A stretch of 29,331 nt of DNA from the NCBI GenBank assembly GCA_016190025.1, contig JACPRG010000123.1, positions 1 through 29,331 of the forward strand, in the 5' to 3' direction. Below, one piece after another: positions 22,982-29,270 of the stretch. The notes below the pieces were generated by a model. That model saw nothing but the letters and a program-made list of their open reading frames with translations. It made no database searches and had not been told where the DNA came from. Within the stretch, counting starts at the first letter, position 1, and every line of letters starts with the position of its first letter. This stretch comes from Candidatus Tectimicrobiota bacterium (GTDB lineage Bacteria > UBA8248 > JACPRG01). Made by a program: the position numbers and the translations under genes.

Positions 22982-24286
22982 GTGCGTTCCTCTCGTTCCT
23001 CGCGAAGTCTTCACCGCGGTCTCCTGCCGGGCCTCGCGCTCTCCTTTTTTCTTCTCCTGAGTGCGGCGATGCTCCTCGGGCCGGAGGGCGCCCTCGGCCA
23101 GGGGCTCGCGGGGATCTGGCAGACGCGGTCTCCCCAGGGGGCGGTCGTGGAGCTCCGGCTCAACCCGGACGGGACCGTCCTCTTCAACGGCGCGACCGGA
23201 AGGTACCTCATCCGGAGGGACGTTCTCATCGTTCAGATGCCGGGCGAGCGCCCCGAGCAGTTCCGGTTCGCGCTCCAAGGGGATCGCCTCCTGCTCTGGG
23301 AAGCCTCCCAGGGCTTGCAGCTCGTCTTCTCCCGCGCGGAAGGTCCCGGCCCCCGGGCGGCGGAACCCCCCCCTCCTCCCCCTGAGAGGCGGAAAGCCGA
23401 GACGGGCCCCGGCGCCCCGATCCAGCCTCCGGAGCCTCGAAGGGGGGCGCGAGAGACGCCGGGAGGAGACCTCTTCACGAGCTCCGACCGGACCGCCTCC
23501 TTCCGCCTCCCCTCCGGCTGGTCCGCCCAGGAGGTGGACACCCCCCAGTTTACGGGCATCGTCGTCAACCCGGGTCTCAAGCCCGGCGACGTGCAGGACG
23601 CCCGCATCCTCATCGCCAGAAACCGCCTCACACGCGCGGAGCAGCAGCTGGGCCTCGCAGGCCTGGTCCAGAAGGGGATCCAGGACTTCCTGAAACAGGC
23701 GCCGTTCCTTCGTCCCGACGGCGACCCTTCCATCCATCAGGCTGCGGGAGGCGGGGAGGCGCGGGCCGTGCTGACGCTGAGCGGGATTCAGCCCGCCGAT
23801 GGACGGGCCATCCACGCGTGGCTCGGCGCCCTCGTCACGCCCCCCTACAGTTTCGCCGTTTTCGCCATGGTCCTGAACGAGCGGTGGGAGCACTACCGCC
23901 CCCGCCTGGAAGCCCTCTTCGCCTCCTTCCAGGGCCGGGAGCCCGAACGCAACCGGAGCCTCGAGCAGGCCCTGGCGGGCCAGTGGAACGGGCTCTACGC
24001 GAAGACCAGCACATCCGCGAGCAGCTCGAGGGAGGCCCTCCTCGTCCTGGCGCCCGACATGACCTTCCGCTACCGGTACACCTCGAGCCTCTCCGTCCAG
24101 TCCGGGGCCTTGGCCTCCTCGGTCAGCGAGGAGCACGACGCGGGGACGTGGGAGGTGCGGGGCCGGACTCTCCACCTTCTGGGCCAGAGGAACGAGCTCG
24201 CCTACGACCTCGAGATCGAGTCCCGGGGAGGGGCCGTGGCCCACTTCAAGGCGGCCGGCATGATCTTCAGCCGCTCCGGCCCGTGA
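22982..24286 (+). CDS. Secreted protein with two related end domains, function unknown
   Basis: A 434-aa exported protein. The GTG at 22982 follows AAGGAGGAG. The signal peptide has an Arg/Ser-rich start, a core LALSFFLLLSAAMLLGPEGA, and cleavage near LGQ (residue 40). Domain A (about 41-120) begins LAGIWQTRSPQGAVVELRLN and continues GTVLFNGATGRYLIRRD. A Pro/Glu/Arg-rich linker (about 121-160) leads to a middle domain starting SFRLPSGWSAQEVDTP, reminiscent of PsbP/DcrB-like folds. Domain C (about 325-434) begins LAGQWNGLYAKTSTSASS and contains APDMTFRYRY and TWEVRGRTLHLLGQ. A and C share the LAGxW opening, a later xDxT strand and a Leu-Leu-containing strand, so they may be copies of one beta-barrel domain. 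No family is recognised with confidence. Confidence 0.75.
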   Translation: MRSSRSSRSLHRGLLPGLALSFFLLLSAAMLLGPEGALGQGLAGIWQTRSPQGAVVELRLNPDGTVLFNGATGRYLIRRDVLIVQMPGERPEQFRFALQGDRLLLWEASQGLQLVFSRAEGPGPRAAEPPPPPPERRKAETGPGAPIQPPEPRRGARETPGGDLFTSSDRTASFRLPSGWSAQEVDTPQFTGIVVNPGLKPGDVQDARILIARNRLTRAEQQLGLAGLVQKGIQDFLKQAPFLRPDGDPSIHQAAGGGEARAVLTLSGIQPADGRAIHAWLGALVTPPYSFAVFAMVLNERWEHYRPRLEALFASFQGREPERNRSLEQALAGQWNGLYAKTSTSASSSREALLVLAPDMTFRYRYTSSLSVQSGALASSVSEEHDAGTWEVRGRTLHLLGQRNELAYDLEIESRGGAVAHFKAAGMIFSRSGP

Positions 24287-24361
24287 GGGACCCTCGGCCG
24301 GAGAGGCCGCCTCCCGCCATTCGGGGGGCGGCGCGCTCTCCCAAAACCTTTTGGGGAATCT

Positions 24362-25372
24362 CTACTCCCGCCCCGCCCAGGCCCGGCCGCCGCCCATGGT
24401 GAGGGCCATCAGCGCCTTGGCCGTGTGGAGGCGGTTTTCCGCCTCGTCGAAGACCACCGAGCGGGGTCCATCGATGACGGGGTCGGTCACCTCGAACCCC
24501 CGGTCGGCCGGCAGGCAGTGCATGTAGAGGCTCCGCCGGTCGGTCATCTTCATCCGGCGCTCGTCGCAGATCCAGCTCTTGTACTTCTTGCTGATCTCCA
24601 GCGCCTCCTCGGGCCGCTTGAAGAGGGACTCGATCCCCCAGCTCTTGGGATAGACCACCTGGGCGCCCTGGAAGGCCGCGTCCATGTCGGTCACCACCTC
24701 GAACCGGGTCCCGTTCTCCTCGGCGTTGGCGCGGGCCTGTTTGAGGACGGAGTCCATCAGCTTGTATTCGGGCGGGTGCGCCAGGGTCACGTCGATCCCG
24801 AAGCGCGGCATGAGGAGGATGAGCCCCTGGGGGACGCTCAGCGGCTTGGCGTAGCTCGGGGCGTAGGCCCAGGAGACCGCCATTTTGAGGCCCCGCAGGT
24901 TGGTCCCGAACTTCTCGCGGATGGTCATCAGGTCGGCCAGCGTCTGGCAGGGGTGGTCGACGTCGTCCTGCATGCTGAAGACGGGCGCCGCGGCGTGCTG
25001 AGCCACCTCGCGGATGTACCGGGCCCCCTCGCCGGGGACTAGGTCGTGGCGGATGGCGATCCCGTGCCCGTAGCTGGAGAGGATGATCCCCGTGTCCTTG
25101 GGGCTCTCGCCGTGGGAGATCTGCATGACGTCGGGGTTGAGGTCGTGGGCGTGGCCGCCGAGCTGGGTGATCCCCGCCTCGAAGGAGTTCCGCGTCCGCG
25201 TAGACTTATCGAAGAAGATCATGAAGAGGGTCTTGTCCGGCAAAAGCCGGTGCGGCTCGCCCAGGGCCATTTTCATCTTCAAGTAACCCGACACCTCAAG
25301 CGCCGTCTCCAGATCCTCCACCAACCAGTCCTGCGTTGAGATGTAATCCCTCCCCCTCAGGTTCGTCTTCAT
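24362..25372 (-). CDS. Knotted carbamoyltransferase related to YgeW and N-acetylornithine carbamoyltransferase
   Basis: A 336-aa aspartate/ornithine carbamoyltransferase superfamily protein. The carbamoyl-phosphate site is intact: FFDKSTRTRNSFEAG, IAIRHD, VDHPCQTLAD and MHCLPADR. The substrate side is not that of ordinary OTCase. There is no D-x-x-x-SMG motif, but instead VVYPKSWG and MAVSWAYAPSYAKPLSVPQG, the proline-rich loop of the knotted clade, very like E. coli YgeW. The C-terminal DERRMKMTDRR and FDEAENRLHTAKA look more like acetylornithine carbamoyltransferase, and the protein is about 60 residues shorter than YgeW. Its ATG overlaps the TGA of the M20 hydrolase gene (25369-25372), so the two are coupled. 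The amino acceptor is unknown. Confidence 0.9.
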   Translation of the reverse strand: MKTNLRGRDYISTQDWLVEDLETALEVSGYLKMKMALGEPHRLLPDKTLFMIFFDKSTRTRNSFEAGITQLGGHAHDLNPDVMQISHGESPKDTGIILSSYGHGIAIRHDLVPGEGARYIREVAQHAAAPVFSMQDDVDHPCQTLADLMTIREKFGTNLRGLKMAVSWAYAPSYAKPLSVPQGLILLMPRFGIDVTLAHPPEYKLMDSVLKQARANAEENGTRFEVVTDMDAAFQGAQVVYPKSWGIESLFKRPEEALEISKKYKSWICDERRMKMTDRRSLYMHCLPADRGFEVTDPVIDGPRSVVFDEAENRLHTAKALMALTMGGGRAWAGRE

Positions 25373-26604
25373 GGCTTGCTCCTCGTCCCCTCCCCGGTCC
25401 GGGCGACCCGGCAGCAGGCGCCGGGAAACGCTGCGTAGAAGGCCATGGCGTTCACCAACTGCTCGACCTCGCAGCGCTCCCGGGCCGAATGGGCCACCAC
25501 CTCGTTGCCCGGCCCGAACCCGATGGTGGGCACGCCCAGGCGGCCCATGCTCGACACCCCGTTGGTGCTGAACACCCAGCGGCCGACCCGGGGCCTTCTG
25601 CCCAGCGCGAGGCGGGCCGCCTCCACCCCCGCCCGGACGAGGGGGTGGTCTTCGGGCAGGACCCAGGTCGGGAAATATTTCTCGGTCTGGACGGCCTGGC
25701 CCGTGTAGCTGCGGGTCACGTAATCGAGGACCTCCACCCTCATGCCCTTGGCCTCTTGGAGCCCCCTGATCTCGGCGACGGCGCTCTTGAGGGTTTCCCC
25801 GGCGGTCAGGCGGCGGTCCAGGTAGATTGTGCACTCGTCGGGGACAGCGTTCAGCGAGGGCGTCTCGCAGTCGATCTTCGTGACGGCCACCGTCCCCTTG
25901 CCCAGGAAGGGGTCGTCCTTGAGCCTGCCGCTCAGCCTCTCGATGGCCAGGACGAGGGGCGCCATCCGGTACACGGGGTTGACGCCCCGCTCGGGGGCGG
26001 AGGCGTGGCAGGACCTTCCCGGCGCCCGGACGCGGATCTCCGTCCGCCCCCGGTGGCCCCGGTAAACGCCCATGTTCGTGGGCTCGCCGAGGCAGACGCC
26101 GTCCAGCCTCGGGAGGGATTTCTCCATGGCGAACTGGAGGCCGTAGCCGTCGCAGTCCTCCTCCATCACCGTCCCGATGACGAAGAGCGTGAAGTCCTCT
26201 TGAAGGCCCACTTCCCGGAGGATGGGGGCGCCGACCACCTGCGCGGCGACAGCCCCCTTGTTGTCGCAAGACCCGCGGCCGTAGACCGCCACGCCGTCGA
26301 ACTTGCCCTTGAAGGGGTCGAGGGTCCAGGCCTTGGGGTCGCCCACCCCCACGGTGTCGATGTGGGCGTCCAACAGCAGCCGGGTCCCGCCTTTGCCGAT
26401 GCGCCCGATGACGTTGCCGAGCTTGTCGATCCAGCATTCGTCGTACCTGAGGCGCTTCATCTCCCCCAGGACCCGCCTGGCCACCTTCTCCTCGCCGAGG
26501 CTCGGGCTCGGGATGGCCACGAGGTCACGCAGGAACCGGACGACATCTTTCGTCCGAGACTTGGCGGCGGCCAGCAGGGCCCGCCGGTCGTTCGCTTTCG
26601 GCAT
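25369..26604 (-). CDS. M20 family metallohydrolase, YgeY-like (ArgE/DapE/acetylornithine deacetylase relatives)
   Basis: A 411-aa di-zinc M20 peptidase/deacylase. The metal and catalytic residues are visible: LLLDAHIDTVGVGD (His and catalytic Asp), YGRGSCDNKGAVAA (bridging Asp), MEEDCDG (Glu pair), CLGEPT, and the late His of EVVAHSARERCEVEQ. The dimerisation domain begins near HRGRTEIRVRAPGRSCHAS. The sequence pattern matches the YgeY group, named for its occurrence in selenium-dependent molybdenum hydroxylase clusters; no selenium or molybdenum gene is present here. AAGGAGAG precedes the ATG. It sits between the regulator (37 bp upstream) and the carbamoyltransferase (ATGA overlap). Removal of an acyl or carbamoyl-linked group from the carbamoyltransferase substrate or product is a reasonable inference. 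Confidence 0.9.
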   Translation of the reverse strand: MPKANDRRALLAAAKSRTKDVVRFLRDLVAIPSPSLGEEKVARRVLGEMKRLRYDECWIDKLGNVIGRIGKGGTRLLLDAHIDTVGVGDPKAWTLDPFKGKFDGVAVYGRGSCDNKGAVAAQVVGAPILREVGLQEDFTLFVIGTVMEEDCDGYGLQFAMEKSLPRLDGVCLGEPTNMGVYRGHRGRTEIRVRAPGRSCHASAPERGVNPVYRMAPLVLAIERLSGRLKDDPFLGKGTVAVTKIDCETPSLNAVPDECTIYLDRRLTAGETLKSAVAEIRGLQEAKGMRVEVLDYVTRSYTGQAVQTEKYFPTWVLPEDHPLVRAGVEAARLALGRRPRVGRWVFSTNGVSSMGRLGVPTIGFGPGNEVVAHSARERCEVEQLVNAMAFYAAFPGACCRVARTGEGTRSKP

Positions 26605-26641
26605 GTTCTCTCCTTTCGGTTCCGGCGGCTCCCGCCTTGGC

Positions 26642-27271
26642 TCACACCAGGGGGACCGCCTTTCGGTAGTTGTAAACGGTGTAACGGGAGACCCCCAGGA
26701 AGCAGGCCACCTCGTCCACCGCGCCCTTGATCAGGAAAATGCCCCTCCGCTCCAGCTCCTGGACCACCCGGACCTTCTGCTCCCGGCTCATCAGGGGGGC
26801 CGGTCTTCCCACGGCGGCCGCCGCCTCGCGGAAGCCGCGCTCGATCTGGTCGCCCACGCCGGTCCCGCCGATGGACACCACGCCTTCGGCCGCTTCCACG
26901 GGCGCCCTTCTGGCGAACCGCTCCAGGGAATTCGCCAGAAGGAGCGTCTCGGTGAGGTCGTAGTTGAGGGAGAGGGCCCCGATGACCCCTCCTCGGTCGT
27001 CCCGGAGGAAAAGGGTGGAGGCCTTGAGGGGGCGCCCGTCGCGCGTCCGGGCGGGATAGTTGTGGAGGTCTTCCCCCCGCCTGAGATGCCGCCGGAGGGC
27101 CTCCGGGGCGGGGTCGCCGATGCGGCGGCCGGTGAGGTTCCCGAAGATGGCCCGGATGGAGCGGTCCGGGTCGGCGAAGTCGTGGACGACCGCCTCGAGA
27201 GAGCCGCCGAAGAACTCGTGGAGGCCCCGGGCCACCGACTCCAGGCTCTTGAAGAGGGTCTCTCGGTTCAC
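26642..27271 (-). CDS. YheO/DauR-like regulator (YheO-like PAS plus HTH)
   Basis: A 209-aa transcription factor with an N-terminal YheO-like PAS domain (PAS_6) and a C-terminal helix-turn-helix (HTH_22). The PAS part has VARGLHEFFGGSLEAVVHDF, IFGNLTGRRIGDPAPEAL, a LKASTLFLRDDRGGVIGAL strand pair and LNYDLTE. The HTH part has REQKVRVVQELERRGIFLIK and VDEVACFLGVSRYTVYNYRK. DauR of Pseudomonas, in this family, represses D-arginine catabolism. The start is GTG at 27271, with GGAAGG ten bases upstream; the frame is open much further upstream, but that extension runs over the promoter and opposite small genes. As first gene of the operon it probably senses a substrate or product of the two enzymes downstream. 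Confidence 0.9.
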   Translation of the reverse strand: MNRETLFKSLESVARGLHEFFGGSLEAVVHDFADPDRSIRAIFGNLTGRRIGDPAPEALRRHLRRGEDLHNYPARTRDGRPLKASTLFLRDDRGGVIGALSLNYDLTETLLLANSLERFARRAPVEAAEGVVSIGGTGVGDQIERGFREAAAAVGRPAPLMSREQKVRVVQELERRGIFLIKGAVDEVACFLGVSRYTVYNYRKAVPLV

Positions 27272-27344
27272 CGATGCCCGTCCTTCCGGGGCGCGGAATC
27301 GCCCCTTCGGCTTTTCCGTCCCCCGCTGCCCAGTCCCGATGTTT

Positions 27345-27372
27345 AGTATAAATAAATTGTTGAATAAGTCAA
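27345..27372 (-). promoter_or_regulatory. Promoter of the regulator/YgeY/carbamoyltransferase operon
   Basis: On the minus strand TTGACT (27367-27372) and TATACT (27345-27350) are 16 bp apart in an AT-rich island (27340-27390) inside GC-rich DNA. AATAAATT recurs at 27351 and 27371, 20 bp apart, and could be a regulator site. Plus-strand promoter elements for the duplicated small genes would lie in the same island but are weak (TTGTTG, then TAATAA 16 bp later). Confidence 0.75.
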
Positions 27373-27544
27373 TAAATTTAATAAGAGATGACCAGTGCCC
27401 CGGCGATCCGAAGATTCCGCGCGAAACCGCGCGCGCCCGCCGCCCCTCAAAGAAATCTGCACCCTCTCGCCGGCGACCCGCATCTAAGGGAAGGAAGAAG
27501 AGGAAAACGCCAAGGCTCAAGGAGCCTCCCAGGAGAGAAGAACC

Positions 27545-27724
27545 ATGAAGGCGAAGAGGGCTTCGAAAGCGGTCTTTCTTTCCGTTCTTCTTCTCGCCGG
27601 CCCCATCGGCGTCGCGCTGACCCAGGACATGGTCTTCGGCGCGCCCTACGAATTGCTCCGCCTCTTCTCCGGCTATCTCAAGGAAAAAGCCGTCCGGGCG
27701 CGGAACATCGGAGAAAGAGAATGA
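27545..27724 (+). CDS. Small secreted peptide, duplicated copy 1 (59 aa)
   Basis: The product starts MKAKRASKAVFLSVLLLAGP and is a signal peptide followed by GVALTQ|D. Only about 32 mature residues remain (DMVFGAPYELLRLFSGYLKE and a charged tail KAVRARNIGERE). AGGAG nine bases upstream supports the ATG, and an in-frame TAA 57 bases upstream rules out a longer version. The stop overlaps the ATG of the 31-aa membrane peptide (ATGA at 27721-27724), so the two are translationally coupled. Over the shared 49 codons copy 2 differs at six bases, three of them silent, and the frame is kept. No family is recognised. The mature sequence is likely a short amphipathic helix at the envelope. Confidence 0.75.
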   Translation: MKAKRASKAVFLSVLLLAGPIGVALTQDMVFGAPYELLRLFSGYLKEKAVRARNIGERE

Positions 27725-27816
27725 GGACAAAGATAAACGTCACGCTGGGGATCGTCGCCGCGGTCTTCATCTCCGTTTTCTACGCGGATCTGTTGTTCCG
27801 AGCCTTCGCCCACTAG
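27721..27816 (+). CDS. 31-aa membrane peptide, duplicated copy 1
   Basis: MRTKINVTLGIVAAVFISVF followed by YADLLFRAFAH. It is a single hydrophobic helix (about residues 5-27) with a basic N-terminus and an aromatic, basic end. GGAGA lies seven bases before the ATG, which overlaps the previous stop. Copy 2 at 28672 differs at about ten bases. The changes are conservative (R/K, V/A, I/L, V/I, A/T, H/R, with K/T the exception), length is identical and no stop is introduced. That is the pattern of a maintained protein, not decaying DNA. It is below the size usually annotated. Function unknown. Confidence 0.7.
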   Translation: MRTKINVTLGIVAAVFISVFYADLLFRAFAH

Positions 27817-28232
27817 GGGAGAGGATCTTCGTCCATAGCGCAAAGGGTCCGACCGGATTCGCCGAGTCCTCATGAGCCGGCGGCCGAAGGCGCCTCGCCG
27901 GGTGGCTCTTGTGTCTGTAACCTTTTCTTCTTTCGGGGCCCGGGAACCATGCAATCCCGCTGGGGCAGGGCCAGCTCCAATCCTCCACAAGCCCGTCCCG
28001 GCCCCGGGCCCTCGTTTGCACCGCCGGGACGGGCATGGCCTCCAGGCGCCTGTGGTCCACAAACGGGGCGGCCCCCGGCGGAGTCCGGTCGAGGGTACCT
28101 CCCACCCTCCCCTGCACCCAAGGGGGCCGCCTCTCAAAGAAATCTGCAACCTCTCCGCCGGCACCCATGTCTAAAAGGGAGAAAGAAAAGGAAAACGCCA
28201 AGGTTCAAGGAGCTTCCCAGGGGAAAAGAACC

Positions 28233-28580
28233 ATGAAGGCGAACAGGGCTTCGAAGGCGGGCTTTCTTTCCGTTCTTCTTCTCGCCGGCCCCATCGGCGT
28301 CGCGCTGGCCCAGGACATGGTCTTCGGCGCGCCCTACGAATTGCTCCGCCTCTTTTCCGGCTATCTCAAGGAAAAAGCGGTGGCTGCTGCGGGATTTCCC
28401 GAATCGACTCGCCAATCGCCCGGGAATATTTTTTATAGAGACTCCAATCCTGAAGTTGAATACCGTCGCCCGAATGTTTCAAAAACCCCAGGGCGCTCCA
28501 CTCTGGCGCTCAGCGGTTCAGGCGGGCGGCGGGATCGCCAAGGCTTTTCCGGGATCAACGGCGACCCGGTCTCAGGCTGA
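28233..28580 (+). CDS. Small secreted protein, duplicated copy 2 with different C-terminus (115 aa)
   Basis: The first 49 residues match copy 1 except K4N, V10G and T26A: MKANRASKAGFLSVLLLAGP, then GVALAQ|DMVFGAPYELL. After YLKEKAV the frame runs into the extra segment of unit 2 and gains a new ~66-residue tail (GFPESTRQSPGNIFYRDSNP and a Gly/Ser/Arg-rich end). The upstream AGGGG is a weaker SD than in copy 1. An in-frame ATG at 28167 would add a hydrophilic leader before the signal peptide, and copy 1 has no equivalent, so 28233 is preferred. The new tail has no recognised domain and may be an accident of the rearrangement; coupling to the 31-aa peptide is lost. Confidence 0.6.
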   Translation: MKANRASKAGFLSVLLLAGPIGVALAQDMVFGAPYELLRLFSGYLKEKAVAAAGFPESTRQSPGNIFYRDSNPEVEYRRPNVSKTPGRSTLALSGSGGRRDRQGFSGINGDPVSG

Positions 28581-28671
28581 CGGCGTTGCCACCAGGGGAG
28601 TTCTTCTCGCCGCGCCCCGAGGGGCGTGGTCCGAATCCAGTGAATTCGGCGCGGGATGCTGGAGGGCGGGC

Positions 28672-28767
28672 ATGAAGACAACGATAAACGTCACGCTGGG
28701 GATCGCTGCCGCGGTCTTCCTCTCCATCTTCTACGCGGACCTGTTGTTCCGAGCCTTCACCCGCTAG
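28672..28767 (+). CDS. 31-aa membrane peptide, duplicated copy 2
   Basis: MKTTINVTLGIAAAVFLSIF then YADLLFRAFTR: one membrane helix, same length as copy 1. In this copy it no longer overlaps the secreted gene, which stops 91 bp earlier. It has its own good SD (GGAGG, six bases before the ATG), supplied by the sequence at the right edge of the extra segment. The survival of the frame and the stronger SD suggest selection to keep it expressed after it lost translational coupling. Confidence 0.7.
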   Translation: MKTTINVTLGIAAAVFLSIFYADLLFRAFTR

Positions 28768-29001
28768 GGGAGACGACCCTTGCCAATGACGCAAAGGGTT
28801 CGACCGGATTCGCCGAATCCTCACGAGCCGGCGGCCGAAGGCGTCTCGCCGGGACGGGCATGGCCTCCAGGCGCTCTCGGTCCACAAACGGGGCGGCCCC
28901 CGGCGGAGTGCGGTCGAGGCCACCTCCCACTCTCTCCTGCACCCAAGGGGGCCACCCCGTCGAGTTTCACCCAGCTGACCTGAACTGAAGGAGGACGACC
29001 G

Positions 29002-29241
29002 ATGCAGGGGGCTTTTTCGATTCCGAGACAGGAAAGGGCGGAGTGGTTTGAACGGATGGAGCCGAGCGCCGAGCGGAAACGGCGAAAGAAGCGTCTTCGG
29101 ATCCTTCTGGCCTTCCTCTTCCTCGTGTACCTGACCGCCGCGGTGATGGCCTACCTGCACGGGGGCCGGGCGCTCGCCAAAATCCAGACCGGAAACCGGG
29201 TCGCGGCGGAGGTGAGGGCGGAAGACCGGCTCCCTTTCTGA
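29002..29241 (+). CDS. Small single-pass membrane protein (79 aa)
   Basis: AAGGAGG seven bases upstream fixes the ATG at 29002. The N-terminal 38 residues are hydrophilic and end in a very basic patch (SAERKRRKKRLR). One membrane helix follows (ILLAFLFLVYLTAAVMAYLH), then a 25-residue polar tail (GGRALAKIQTGNRVAAEVRA). The charge pattern predicts the N-terminus inside and the tail outside. I recognise no family. It lies about 50 bp past the end of the duplicated unit on the same strand, with no terminator seen between, so it may belong to the same transcript. Confidence 0.75.
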   Translation: MQGAFSIPRQERAEWFERMEPSAERKRRKKRLRILLAFLFLVYLTAAVMAYLHGGRALAKIQTGNRVAAEVRAEDRLPF

Positions 29242-29270
29242 AACCAAATCCATCCGAACGAGAGCGTGGC

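Larger units (their letters stand above)
27439..28125 (+). repeat. Tandem duplication, unit 1
   Basis: First copy of a head-to-tail repeat, running from GCCGCCCCTCAAAGAAATCT to CTGCACCCAAGGGG. It holds a conserved ~105-bp leader, two small genes and ~310 bp of downstream sequence. Relative to unit 2 it has 126 extra bases (27903-28028), bounded by CGCCGGG at 27896-27902 and 28022-28028. This looks like a deletion between short direct repeats in unit 2. Confidence 0.9.
28126..28950 (+). repeat. Tandem duplication, unit 2
   Basis: Second copy, abutting unit 1 without a gap and ending in the same CTGCACCCAAGGGG. A short GCCACC after it recalls the unit start. It has an extra segment of roughly 265 bp (about 28381-28645) inside the region between the two small genes, and lacks the 126 bp present in unit 1. 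Shared parts are about 90-96% identical by eye. Confidence 0.9.

Noticed and set aside
24300..24356. Short inverted repeat (CCCAAA-acct-TTTGGG) between convergent genes
   Set aside because: Only a 6-bp stem with AT-rich arms and no T-run; not strong enough to call a terminator.
24362..26437. A 691-aa frame that would fuse upstream sequence to the carbamoyltransferase
   Set aside because: The N-terminal half is an out-of-frame reading of the M20 hydrolase gene; the real start is the ATG overlapping that gene's stop.
27272..27730. N-terminal extension of the DauR-like regulator
   Set aside because: It covers the regulator's own promoter and lies antisense to the first duplicated peptide gene; the PAS domain begins right after the GTG at 27271.
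28167..28232. Upstream ATG that would extend the copy 2 secreted protein
   Set aside because: It would place 22 charged residues before the signal peptide, and copy 1 has a stop codon instead of the equivalent leader.
27439..28950. Reading the duplicated units as an insertion sequence or CRISPR
   Set aside because: There is no transposase, no terminal inverted repeat and no target-site duplication; there are only two long units and no short regular spacers.
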